In this document: piece by piece, positions 11,911 through 24,738 of the stretch
Position numbering within the stretch: position 1 is the first letter of the stretch
How the letters are laid out: every line of letters starts with the position of its first letter
Assembly: GCA_964036155.1 (NCBI GenBank)
Contig: OZ038423.1
Span: forward strand, 52,095,249 to 52,159,248
Direction of reading: 5' to 3'
From: Diploscapter coronatus
Taxonomy: Eukaryota > Nematoda > Chromadorea > Rhabditida > Rhabditidae
DNA length: 64,000 nt
The notes under the pieces: model-generated
Seen by the model: the letters and a program-made list of their open reading frames with translations, nothing else
The model's database searches: none
Told to the model about the DNA's origin: nothing
Made by a program: the position numbers and the translations under genes

Positions 11911-14900
11911 TTATTTAGTTGCAGTCCTTTTCTGAATCCACTTCAAATACACATTATTGTATTGTTCTGCATGGTGTCTCATTAGATGCCGCATAAAATT
12001 ACTTGAGCAGGGGGATTTTACTGTAATACTTCTAGGTAAATAACTTATAATGATAGCAAAGTCCATACCAATTCCTGTGCAGATTGTGCATTGAGCATTG
12101 CCATCATTTGTTCGTTTGAAAAACTCCCAGACCGGATGTTCGGTTTTCCTGAAAATATAATAAGTTCGTCCATCAGTTTGCAAGATTATTTTCAATTCGA
12201 GAGATGAATTTTGAGAAAGAAAAGATACGAGTAGGGTCCGCAAACAACAATGTGCGCTAATTTTTATTGCGCATTCAAAATTGAAATTATCATAATGTAA
12301 AAGAAATATTAGTTTTCTGGCTACAAATATGCACACACTGCTCAATCACTCGCAGCCATTTCACAGGCGATGTGAAATACCAAGACGCAGGTGTCAGGGA
12401 AAAATGGGCCTGTAATTTTGCTGCCCGCATGTGTCCGCGACTAAAAACCGTTTTGCGATATTGCCAACTAGCGATATAAGGGTATACGTCAAAATGGATG
12501 AAATGAGTAATGAAAATTGAAATTCGATAGATTAAAACAGCCAAAATAATGTACGAAAATTTTAAAAGGAAGAGTACGTGTTCACATATTGAGTTAGTCT
12601 TCGCCTAATTTTAGGTGAAAATGGGTCCGAAAGATTTTTTATTAACCCCATAATCTAAGTTGCACCGAGACCTCTTCTTGTGTATGGTTTTTACCTCGAA
12701 ATTGGTGATATGAAAAATGTGTTTGAGAAGCCTAGATATGAGGCAAAATTTTATTTTAAAATGTGTTTTTAGTTGATCTTCAAGTCAAAAATACTAATTT
12801 CAGTTTATTTCATCTTTTCCATTCTTGAACTCTATCGTTATGAGAATGTGTAAATTTAGGTTCTAATGAATGACACAAAAATTTACTTCCGGAATTTTTG
12901 TTGAATACGCAAAATGCGTGAGAAAATAACGAAATACAATTATATCCGAATTCAAAATTCAACGTACCTATTCCGTTTCATGTACGGCTTTTCAGTGATG
13001 GGAGATGGGCTGTTGGTTGTGGGCGGGCTGATCGATACAGAGGGCTGTTGCCAGGGCACCATACCTTGCGGAATGACCACTCCTGGAGAAGGGATATTGA
13101 AGATGATTGATAATGAATCGAGGATCGATTACCTCCGACGAGTGCAGAAGAGCTGCTGGCTGTATTCGCATTCATTTCCTCTCCAGACCAGTGATGCGGC
13201 CATTGGTGATTCAGCTGCCAGGTGGAAGTGTCGTCCGACAGCGAACACGACAAATCTGCACTACTCTGCAAAAGCGGATGGATATGAGTTGGAAACTAAT
13301 TTGATAATGTAAAATGATGATATGCAAACTTTTTTTTATCACCTCACAATTTTTAGGTTAATGGCTAACTCACTTGAGTTGCACTGATCTTGTAAAAATG
13401 GCATAAATTCGAATGATCTAACTATAAAATCCTTTAGCTTCAGTCAGATAAGCACACTGCAAGTGAGTTAGCCATAAAAAGTAGGCAATCTGAAATGATA
13501 AGACTTTCTAACATCAAGATTTTGAAATATTAGGACTTATTACTCCTTACAATTAGCCAGATCCACTTCGCTACCTATTCGATAGTCTCGAAGTCGAAGT
13601 TATATCATTTCAAGACCTGTTGTCGAAAAGTCTTGTCATCTCTGCATTACCCAAAAACTAGGATGACGTAAAACTTTCTATTGACACTGTAAATCTGATA
13701 ATGGAATAATATGAATTGGTTGATCAAATTTAAAAAGGCCATACATTCAAATTCATTGCATACAAATAGATAGGAAAAATCTTTCTACAATTTGGAAATT
13801 CTACCTGTCTTTGGAAAACATCAACGACAGCAGCCGGCTGGAAAGTGTAGGTGTCGTATTCAGTCATTCTGTCGTCCATTTGATAGGATTCAGACTTGAC
13901 GAAGTGATTTGTAGTCGGCAGAATGCAGGCAGAGGGCTGGTGGGGCAGAGTGCTCATTGTCAGGGAAGGCATCGCTGTGGAAGAGGAATGGGAAGACGAC
14001 TTGGAATGTCTAGATGTTTCAATTCATTTAATTGAAGAAGGAGTGAATGGCTTTTTTAGTAAATATCGTTTGTCTAAAGTTCACCAACAATTTGTAACTC
14101 GAATAGTTTAGGGTTGGACAAGCAGCATGCTTTTAAGTGTGATCAGCTCATCTAGTGGATGCTTGGACTGCTAACCTTACTTGGCCATACCCTAGCCTAC
14201 CCGCTACGAAGGGCTGGTGTTCTTTCGAGTCGGATGAGGTTTTCAAGTCTGAATGAATACCTCGGAGCAGTAGAGGGGAGTGTCCTGTACTGTCGAATCT
14301 GCAGAATCAAGTGTTGATAGTCGTGTTGATGATGCCGCTCCAAGTGTTTCGTCATATTTGTCGCACAGGCAGATTTCACAATCTGAAAATGATCATTTAG
14401 TTAGCATGGAACGAAGACACCAAATTTGCATACAATCGATCTAACCACTATTATCCCCATAAATTTACACACCTCACCCATTACAACATTATTAGCATCT
14501 CTCCACTTCGAATTCATTTCTCTACCTTCACTCATCCTTCAAAAGGCACTACGGTTCGCTTCCCTATTCAGCTCGTCGTTTTATTGCAAAATAGCGAAAG
14601 GGAAAAGCGATGAATTCGCGAAAGCTAGTGTAGCGAAATGGCACAGTGAACATGCTTTTAACCATTTTTCTTTACGACATCCCCTTTTGCAAAATTATAC
14701 AAATTTGAGAAATAAAGTGGCCTGTTCGCAGAAAATTTTGCATATTCGAAATAAGCGATATCGATTTGGTAGGTTTCACTTGCTCTCACTCAGAAAGCCG
14801 AACTCGAGGTCAAATGCTTCGTTCGTAAGTTGTTTTAATATCATGTAGTGTGACGAGGCAAATATTGCACTTTTTGCATCTCTCCCCTCCTAGACTCAAC

Positions 14901-17071
14901 CCCCTCGAAATAGCACGCGGTCTGAAGAGACGCGAGAGATGGCAAAGAAAAGAGGGAGAAGGAAAGAGAGCGAGGGGCAGAGGAGGCGTGGCTCGTGCGA
15001 AAGTGAGTTGCAAAGAGTATGCAATATCTAGCTTCTCGCATACTATAGTAGAGTATTGTTTTCGTCATATTTTTCACAAATCCATGCTATCACATTTTCT
15101 ATATCGAGAAAGTAGCAAATAGGCAATAAGTTGAAGCCACGCTCAATTTTCAAAGATGTTCAATTTTACATATTTTCAAAAGTTTAAATATCATAACTGT
15201 TCAAAGATATCGATTTCCCCATTTAACACAAAATTCGTCCAGGCTATCATATTTTCACGGAAAGTTTAAGTAGAGAGCGATGTTTACTTATTACTAATTT
15301 TTATTCTCATCGATACTGTGAAGGATAAATTGTAATTTGAAGAAATTATGTTTCTTTTTAATTCAACAATAGATTCTGCTAATTAGATCAAAATTTGCTA
15401 TCGCTTGATTTAATTCTCCCCACATAAGTCTACCGTAGAGACTTTCGCATATCTGTAGTGTGAAATATTCTCACGAAATATGCTTTTAAAATAGATTTTT
15501 TCATTCCGATTTGCGTTAAATATTTCCAGTGCTGTAAGATTTGTACAAATCTAAAATTTCATGAGAAAAATTGGAAAAATGGCAAACTACGTGCTATGCC
15601 TGTGCGACGCATTAAACGCTTGAGAAACAGCGTGGGAAACGGGCAAAAACTATTTTGGAATTTGATTTGCTTTATACAAAGTTTAGAAAACGTTTCATCA
15701 AATCTGAAAATGTGTCAAAATGTTCACCTTCTGACAAATCTTGCATCTGACATTTTGATCGTCAATTCGGATGAAATAGGCCCAGCAGGGATTTTCTGTC
15801 GGTCGACCTCTTTTTGCTGGATACGCGCCGCGACTGATTTCTTTCACCTGAAACACAAACAGCAAATTACTTTCTGTTGTATCATTAGAAATGATTGGTT
15901 TATTGAAGAGAAATGATGAAGATAGCAGTTTTTAAAAAATAAATAAAAATATTATTACCCCAATTTCGATTTGTCCTGCGGATTTTTCTTCGGATTGGAT
16001 AATCTGTTCTTCAGTATCCTCTTCCTGCTTTATATCAGAAGTTTCCTGAAAATAAATGGAGTTATTCTTCAGACTGATCTTCACTCGTTTCCTTGCCTTA
16101 TGATACAAAGCTGTCTGTTCGAATTCCTTCTGCGGCTCATCCATTTCGTATTTCATAGTCATGTCGTACTTCGACAGATCGTTCAAATCGTGATAGCCCA
16201 TTGAATTCTGGATCTGGAATTGGCCAATTTGAAAAAGTGAAATTTTTGAAAAAAGAAGCGATGAAAAGTTTCTATATTTTTTCCAATCTTTTTTGTAATC
16301 ATCAGGAATAAAACTGAATCGCGATTTAAAGAATGAAGGTCGATTTTAAATCAGACTTTCAAAATTATTTTAGTTGTATTTCACTCGGATAATCGTTACA
16401 TCAGTATCTCCTCTAACTTGTCATGTTAGAAGATATGATGTGATCTCTGAGTAATGTGTGGGTTAAAGATGTAATGTCAACCTCGATGTCGTGCGAGAAG
16501 TGATCGCGCTCGATAGAATCTGCTTCGATGGGAGTGGCATCGATTGAACGCATCATGTGATTCGGCAGACCGCCCAGATTGGGGATGGGGTGCGTGTGCG
16601 GGACATTCTGGTAGGCAGGCAGCTGGCACCACGAGTGCGAATGCGGGCTGATGTCGATTAGGGTCTGGAAGAGGGATTGATTAGAACGAGGATGTAGTAA
16701 CTAGAAGAAAAACGATTGTCATATCTGCCCGAATGGATACTGACCTGCGTCTGAGGGTTGTGGACGACATTACCATTAGCGCCAGTCATTCGTGCAGCTG
16801 AGGATGGAGTGACCGTGTTTGGGAGCGTTGGAGGGCACGTCACAATGGCAGAGGCAGCTGCAGGCTGTGAAACAGTCCCTGTCCTCTGCTCGCCGTCCAT
16901 CTCCTTCTTCTCCTTCTTCGTTCTTCCACTTTCTTTCTTTCTTCCTTCTTCTTTCCTTCCCTTCGGCTGCTTCTTCTGCTTAACTGACTCCACCCTATTT
17001 CTCTGTTCCCCATTCTCTATTTTTGTCGTTTTCTCATCGTTCCCTGCTTCTCTCATTTGGTCGCTTTTCAT
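11911..17071 (-). CDS. Transcription factor with two BED zinc fingers
   Basis: Eleven exons, all in phase: 17071..16745, 16664..16482, 16213..16085, 16045..15959, 15847..15728, 14382..14261, 14009..13805, 13265..13133, 13082..12986, 12148..12069 and 12020..11911 (530 residues). The Lys/Glu-rich N-terminus is followed by a His/Pro-rich part and an acidic stretch. Finger 1 reads CWAYF, CKIC and HLERHH; finger 2 reads VWEFF, CTIC and HLMRHH. This is the BED pattern (aromatic residue, CxxC, then a His pair), a DNA-binding fold shared by transcription factors and hAT transposases. The linker is Ser/Pro/Gln-rich and there is no transposase catalytic region, so a regulatory factor is more likely than a transposase. 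The acceptor of exon 7 (14009) was chosen because a nearer AG gives a stop. Confidence 0.85.
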
Positions 17072-19115
17072 TCAGTGTTTCAGTTGATTTTGAGTGCCGA
17101 GAGAACAATTGAAAGTGATGCCTCTGACTGCCTGCCTGAGTAGAGGGAAGGGGGCTGATTGCATTCGAATTAGGTAAAGTAGAAGTAGAAGTAAAGGTCA
17201 TCAGAATCAGAGAGAGGAGAGGGGCATTGAAATGAGTGACTGCCACAGACCGATTGACGATTGACAGAGTGGTATGTTCATGAAGAACAGCATGGCTGCT
17301 TCTGCCTCTTCACTGCTGATTGCTGCCTTCTAAATATATCAGGTTAAGTTACAGTAATCAGTTAGAAACTAAACACCGAAACGCAGTCAACCAATTTCTT
17401 TTTTGCATTTCCAACTGATAATGCATCAGAGTGGAGGAATGAAACAAAATAGTTCGAAACGAAATGAATCGAGATAAAGGAAAAAGGGTAGATAACTGTA
17501 AGCTGACTGAATGAATGAGATGGAGGCAGGGGCAGTGAAGATTGGAAGATGACGAAAAACTTTAATAGTGCGGAGAAATCGAGTACGGACAGAGGAAGGG
17601 AAGGGGAGAGACAGACCGAACAGCTGAACAGAGGAGGACCGAAGACAGTGGATCGACCGTTGAAGGAAAGAATACATACACAAACTTAAAGAGTTCGATA
17701 TAGGGACTGGACAAGAACGATATAAAAGCGGACAAGGTGGAGAGGGAGAGAAGCTGAGAGGGTTAGGACTGTGTTGTGGCATCGATTGGATATTCGTTAC
17801 AAGAATGGTCAGATTAGCTAAAACCTTCCTAAGATGATAGTCTATTTTTATCAACCTATTACTTAGTTTTTCTCCATCAAATAAAAATCATGTTGTTTTT
17901 CTTCCGCTAAAATTTTCGAAATTCTATTTTGCTCATGAAATGAAGCAACCGAATTACTTTGTCACTATTTTTAAATTCCCTTACTTTTTCATCGCACGGT
18001 TCTCTGCCTCGATTCTCCATTTTCACTGTTTTTTCCTTCATTTTCTTCTGCTTCATCAAATGATTGTTTTCTTGCGGTTTGTCTGCCAATTTTCAACCTC
18101 AACTTCGCCATTCTTCATTACCGTATCGTTGTCTGTTCATTTGGCATTTATACTGCAATTTGTTACGGTATGAAAGAGGAGAGGAGAAGGGCAAAGGGGA
18201 ATCATGAGACTGAAGGATGGAAAAAGAACAAAGCAATTAGAGGAAAGGAAAATCAGGTTGATGAGGATGGAATTGAGTGATTGGACAAGGCATTGATCAA
18301 TTGATTGCCCTTCTGTGATAACCTATCAGTAGTAGCTCTTTTTGTCTGTTTCCAATTTAACAACAACATTCCTTCTTCTTCCAGCCGCGTCAACGTTTCA
18401 ACTGCTGCAGTTGCTTTTCCCCTTCCCAGTCCAACTGATTCGCATCAATTAGGTCACTCTCCCTGCATTCTCGCGCGTTTTTCCATCAAAAAGTGGACAG
18501 TTCTCGGCATCCTTTCCTTGCAGCTATCCTTCTCGCATCTGACCAGCTTCCCATTCCCCCTCCCTGTTTCATCATTTTCAGCTTCTGCCTTCCCGTGTTC
18601 CTACTTCTCTAATTTTCCCATTCCTCTGAAACAATGCGAAGGAAAGTTCGGCCCAGCGACCGGTCGATTTGCTGGAAGCAAGCAAAAAGAAGCTGCGACT
18701 GACCGAGGATTCTGATGCAGAAACAGGGCGAGGAATGCTAATGGGAGATAAGGATCGGGACAAAATAACGGACGGAACATGAAAGGGGGACAGGCAAAAT
18801 GAAACACATGAAAAGCGAGGAGAAACGAACATTCAAAAGAGCATAAAATAGCCGTGAAGTTCCGGCAGCAACTTCTCAAAGAATGTATAAAAATGATTAA
18901 AAAAGCACTTTTATTTCTTAACCCGTCAATGCTGAAATCATCAAACAAGAAAATGCAAATTACAAATTAGTGTTGACAAGTATTACAAAAGTTGTGAGAT
19001 CTCCAATACTCATCGCTAAAACGGATGCGAGAAGTTATAATACATGAACTGTGTAAGGGTAAATGAGGTAGTGGAAGGGGAAGGAAGGTTGCGCTACTGC
19101 TGTTATTCAGAATGA
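17072..19115. other. Intergenic region, probably promoter of the BED gene
   Basis: About 2 kb of alternating purine-rich and pyrimidine-rich tracts. Open frames exist on both strands but lack convincing splice sites or domain-like residues. The right part should include the 3'UTR of the CPG-like gene; a TTTATT near 18910 could be its AATAAA on the minus strand. Confidence 0.45.
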
Positions 19116-21421
19116 CTAAGTGGAAGCAGTGCAGTTGAGCTGAGCTGCAGGCAGACAGACTGAGTCCTTCTCGGAGAAGAGCTGCCCCGATTCGCACGAC
19201 ATCTCGAAGCGACTACCGTCCACGCACTTCACAAACACCGGCAGGCACGGGCCCACAGGGAACGATCCGTTGTTCTCGGTGCACGAGGGCTGCTCATCTG
19301 AAAACAATCAACTTGGAGGTTGATTTTTAGAACTTTTACTGATATGAATGAGAAAACGGAAACGTTCAATTCGAAATCTGATCTAAAATCGTCTGATGGT
19401 TTTTCTAAGGTTTCTTTACCTCTATTTTGCAGTGAAGTTCCATTTCAAGTTTTTCGGCGTTTGCACAACTAACCTCCACTTCCACTGCCGTCGAGTCCCG
19501 AAGCCTCGAAGTCGCATCCGAGATTGGCGGGCCAGTCACAAGCATCGATCGCCCAGTTGTAGAAGAGATTGGAGGGACAGTCCATGATGAAGGGCAGGTT
19601 GTTGGAGCAGGACAGGAACTGGGCAGAGCAGGCTCCCATCGGGTAGTTGCCATTCGGGAGGGAACTGCAGTCCAATGTCGAGAAAAAGAGAACGTCACCG
19701 CTCATGCCCGAGAGTTCACCCGAGAACTCGCCAGAACCTGCAAACGGATCGATGAATTTTGGAGGGTAGCTTTTATCCACCCAAAACTTTGGTGGACACT
19801 AACGATATGATGATCTCCGAATTTTGATTGAAGTCAATTCCTCAGAAACTAACCGAAACCCGATTCCTCTCCCGAGAAGCCCGAAAATTCGCCAGAAAAG
19901 CCCGAGAATTCACCAGAAAAGCCGGAGAACTCGCCGCTGAAGATCAGATCGCCCGAGCCTGCAAATTGTCAATTATTTCCATTCGAGGGCTCGTCACTTC
20001 TCGAAACTCGACGCGAAGAAAAAAACCCAAAAACTGACCTGCAGAAAATAAATGTTTCCTTCACATTTAGAGAAGAGCACATCTTCTCATCTCTCGAAAG
20101 ATCACTTATTTTTCAGCTGATCAATTTACAGGTGAAGTTTCGAGAATTCTGGTAAAATTCAAACGAACCGGAGAAATCTCCATCATCAGTGCAGCCGATT
20201 TTGTGAGGCTCTTCACAGATCTGATGGATGGCCGAGTAGAACTGGCCGGGGAAGCAGTGAAGAACGGAGGGCAGTCCTGCACGACACGAGACGTACTTGG
20301 CCTCACAAGCAGTCAGCGGGTAGAAGCCATCTGACAGCAGGCGACAGTCCACTAGGGTGAACACCAACACTTCGAACGACATCTCTTCTCCAGATCCTGC
20401 AATTCATTGATTCACTTGATGGAGGAATGAGCGAGCTCTAACCAAGCCCGGATCCGCTGCCCGACTCTTCCAAGTCTCCAGATGCGTCGATGATCGAGAC
20501 TACATTGCCGGACGCGTCCACAATGATCTCCTGTACTGCACCGCTAGACTCGATGCCCAATTCGGAGGTCAAACCAGAGAAGTCACCGCTGGCTGAAATT
20601 AGAAGGATTGGAAGAAATTGACGATTTTACGGTGGAGAGGCGTGATGCAAATTCATGAACCTTTCCTCCTCGAAACTAACTCGCTCTCATTCCCAAGTTT
20701 TCATCAACTGACGTCTAAATCGTCTTCCGAGATTTCATAATTTGAGAATTCCGTTCCCATCTAAGCTTCACAACTCACCCTCGATTCCCGATCCGGAAAT
20801 ATCCTTGAGTTCCTCTCCCGAGGCATCCTCGCAGCCGATGATGTTGTGGGGCCAGTCGCACTGGTCGCGAGCAGCGTTGTAGAGCAGACCGGCAGGGCAG
20901 TCCATGAGATAGGACAGGCCGTTGCTGCACGACAGGAAACGGTTGCTGCAGGCAGACAGACGGTAGTTGCCATACATCAGTCGGGGGCAGTCAGCCGGAG
21001 TCCAGATGACTTCGTCGAAACCCGAGGCGCCGGATTCTGCAAAATTTCGATAAAATCAAGGATAAGGTGGATTTGACAGATGCTCGTCTTCTGATCAGCT
21101 CCCCACGTACCCTCGCCACTGAATTGCTCCTTCTCGATTCCGGACGATTCCTCCTTGTTGAAAGCGATGATGATGTCGACGCCGGATCCCTCGCCGCCCG
21201 AAGTCTCCATTCCAGAATTCTCGATTTCCGAGCCGGACGCCTCGATGCCCATGTCTGGAAGAAGAAAATGATTCGAATTCTGGGATTTATTTCTAGAATT
21301 CTCTGAAAGTTGGTCTAAGATTTGCCGTCGTACCTCCAGAAGTTTCCTCGACTTTGTTGATGGGCGTTGCGTGGATGAGGGCGCACGAGAGGAGTGCGAG
21401 TCCGATGGAGTGGAGCAGCAT
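19116..21421 (-). CDS. CPG-like secreted chondroitin proteoglycan with four chitin-binding domains
   Basis: Eight exons: 21421..21334, 21254..21111, 21036..20779, 20592..20443, 20396..20169, 19958..19854, 19737..19474 and 19297..19116 (472 residues). A signal peptide (MLLHSIGLALLSCALIHA) opens the protein. Four six-cysteine peritrophin-A/CBM14 domains follow, in exons 3, 5, 7 and 8; for example DCPRLMYGNYRLSACSNRF starts the first. Between them are acidic Ser-Gly stretches, notably repeated FSGEFSG in exon 6, the kind of sites that carry glycosaminoglycan. In C. elegans, CPG-1 and CPG-2 have this architecture; they bind chitin in the eggshell and carry chondroitin. An eggshell or extracellular-matrix role is inferred from that. 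All seven introns are phase 1. Confidence 0.88.
19854..19958 (-). repeat. FSGE tandem repeat exon
   Basis: This exon of the CPG-like gene consists almost entirely of repeats of about eleven residues (FSGEFSG, FSGEESG) with Ser-Gly next to acidic residues, the context for xylosylation. It is a 1-1 symmetrical exon, so its loss or duplication would keep the frame. Confidence 0.8.
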
Positions 21422-22347
21422 CGCGAACACGCCTTCTAACTAGCTGATCGATCGGAGGCAGAAACTTGGAGCCCAACCGAGAAATCGAAGCGAAATGAAT
21501 TCTAGGACAGAGCTCCCGCCTTTTATACCCCGATTTTCGGCAAGCGACATTGCCAGCGGAGCTCGGGTTTTATTTTTGGACAGTGTCATTTTTCTTCATT
21601 TCTTATCAGGACTCTGCGGAAATTTCCGTTCCGCATCCGAAAATCTCAAGCCATCTTCGCATAACCCTGTTTTAGGGATTCGGAAGTTTCTGTGATTTTC
21701 ACTTCTTTCTGCTAATTTCTATAGAAACTCTAGGGAATTTGCAAATCGCAGAATCGTCTTTGGAAATTCGACGTTGTTAGAATTTTGCAATGGTTGAAGA
21801 AAATCTACCGAATTTTTGAAAAGTATTTTCCTAAAAATATGGGATTTTCAAACATTTTTGTTCGAAGAAATCATAGAATACGAGCGATTACTAGAAAACG
21901 CTCATATTATTAGGTCCTGAAAGTTTAAACGATTTGGATTTTTTCCAGGATATGATTTCTTTTAGAAAAATTCATATAACTTTCCTGATTTTTAGAAATT
22001 TTTTCATTTGTATCCTGCAGGCCTTATTTCCCTGCCAGTACCAGCAAGTTAGAAAACTAGACTGAAAGTGCGCTCACTCGCCAAACGTTTGCGCATATTT
22101 CGCTGCAGAGCGAGTCACTACAATTTACGCGCTTGGGCCTAAAATCTCATCAATTTTGTTTCGCTTACTTTCCAATTTCTCTAATTATCTTTAATTGGCC
22201 CCAGTTAACTCTGGAAAATTGCCCATGATCAATCTAATCTTCGACAATTGTCTGATTTTCGTTTTGGCCTAAATTATTAGCGCATTTCTTGGTCGTTAAA
22301 TGTTACTTTTTCAGGTCCAACTTTGGGTTGTTCAGTAGCTGTTTGAA
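21422..22347. promoter_or_regulatory. Divergent promoter region, CPG-like gene and RPL18
   Basis: About 930 bp separate the start codons of two divergently transcribed genes. No element could be identified by eye beyond AT-rich sequence and a GGCCTAAA word that recurs elsewhere in the window. Confidence 0.4.
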
Positions 22348-24068
<1,721 letters not shown>

Positions 24069-24738
24069 ATCCGAAACTGGATATCGAGACCTTTCCAGAA
24101 TTGTTTGTTTTGTTTATTTTCTTTTGTTATTTGCGCCTTCCTTCCTCGTTCCCTTCCAGGCTTGAGGTGGAGTTCGTAATAAACATTTATCCTTATCGGA
24201 GTTTCCTTTGTTGAAATAAATGAATTGTTAGGTTCGGCTTCAAAATCCAAATATCCAACTTTTTCCTTAATTTTCAACCTGTGTTTCGTCGATCTTTCTG
24301 CTCTCCTGATTCATGAAAGTCAACCTGTGAAAGGTCTTGCGCCTCCCTTTTTATAGCAGAATGTTTTTCGCGTTCGAGGTCAATTTGTCTGGGCACTCGT
24401 CTCGGAAACTAAGTGCTAGACTCCAAATACTAACGATCCGCAATCGATTTTCATCTAAAGTTCCCTCTGAATTCAGCGATCTTTTTATTCCTTTCCAGTT
24501 TCATTTTTCCATTTGTCCTTTTTCTTTGAGTGCATATTTGTCTTGTTTCTGTTTCAATACGTGGACATTTCTGCTCATCTCTATCATTCTCTCTTTCTCT
24601 ATGTCTCTTCATTTCTTTTATTCTCTCCCATTCTTTTCTTTCCCCTTTCAACCTATTGAATGCTTTCCAAATATTGTTGGCATAGCTACTTCGATTTTCC
24701 ATATTCCTAGGTTTATCTTTCAAGTTGTTGTATTTCAG
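24069..24738. other. Intergenic region between RPL18 and the GalNAc-transferase
   Basis: It contains the RPL18 polyadenylation signal at 24178 and a long C/T-rich tract ending in TTTCAG immediately before the ATG at 24739, which fits a trans-splice acceptor or a 5'UTR intron end. Confidence 0.5.

Noticed and set aside
14120..14220. A tRNA-like A-box word TGGCCAAGTAAGG on the minus strand
   Set aside because: No matching B box or acceptor stem could be found nearby; it lies in an intron of the BED gene.
17426..18948. Several long open frames on both strands between the BED and CPG-like genes
   Set aside because: Strand-biased composition keeps stops rare; residues are low complexity and splice signals do not agree in phase.
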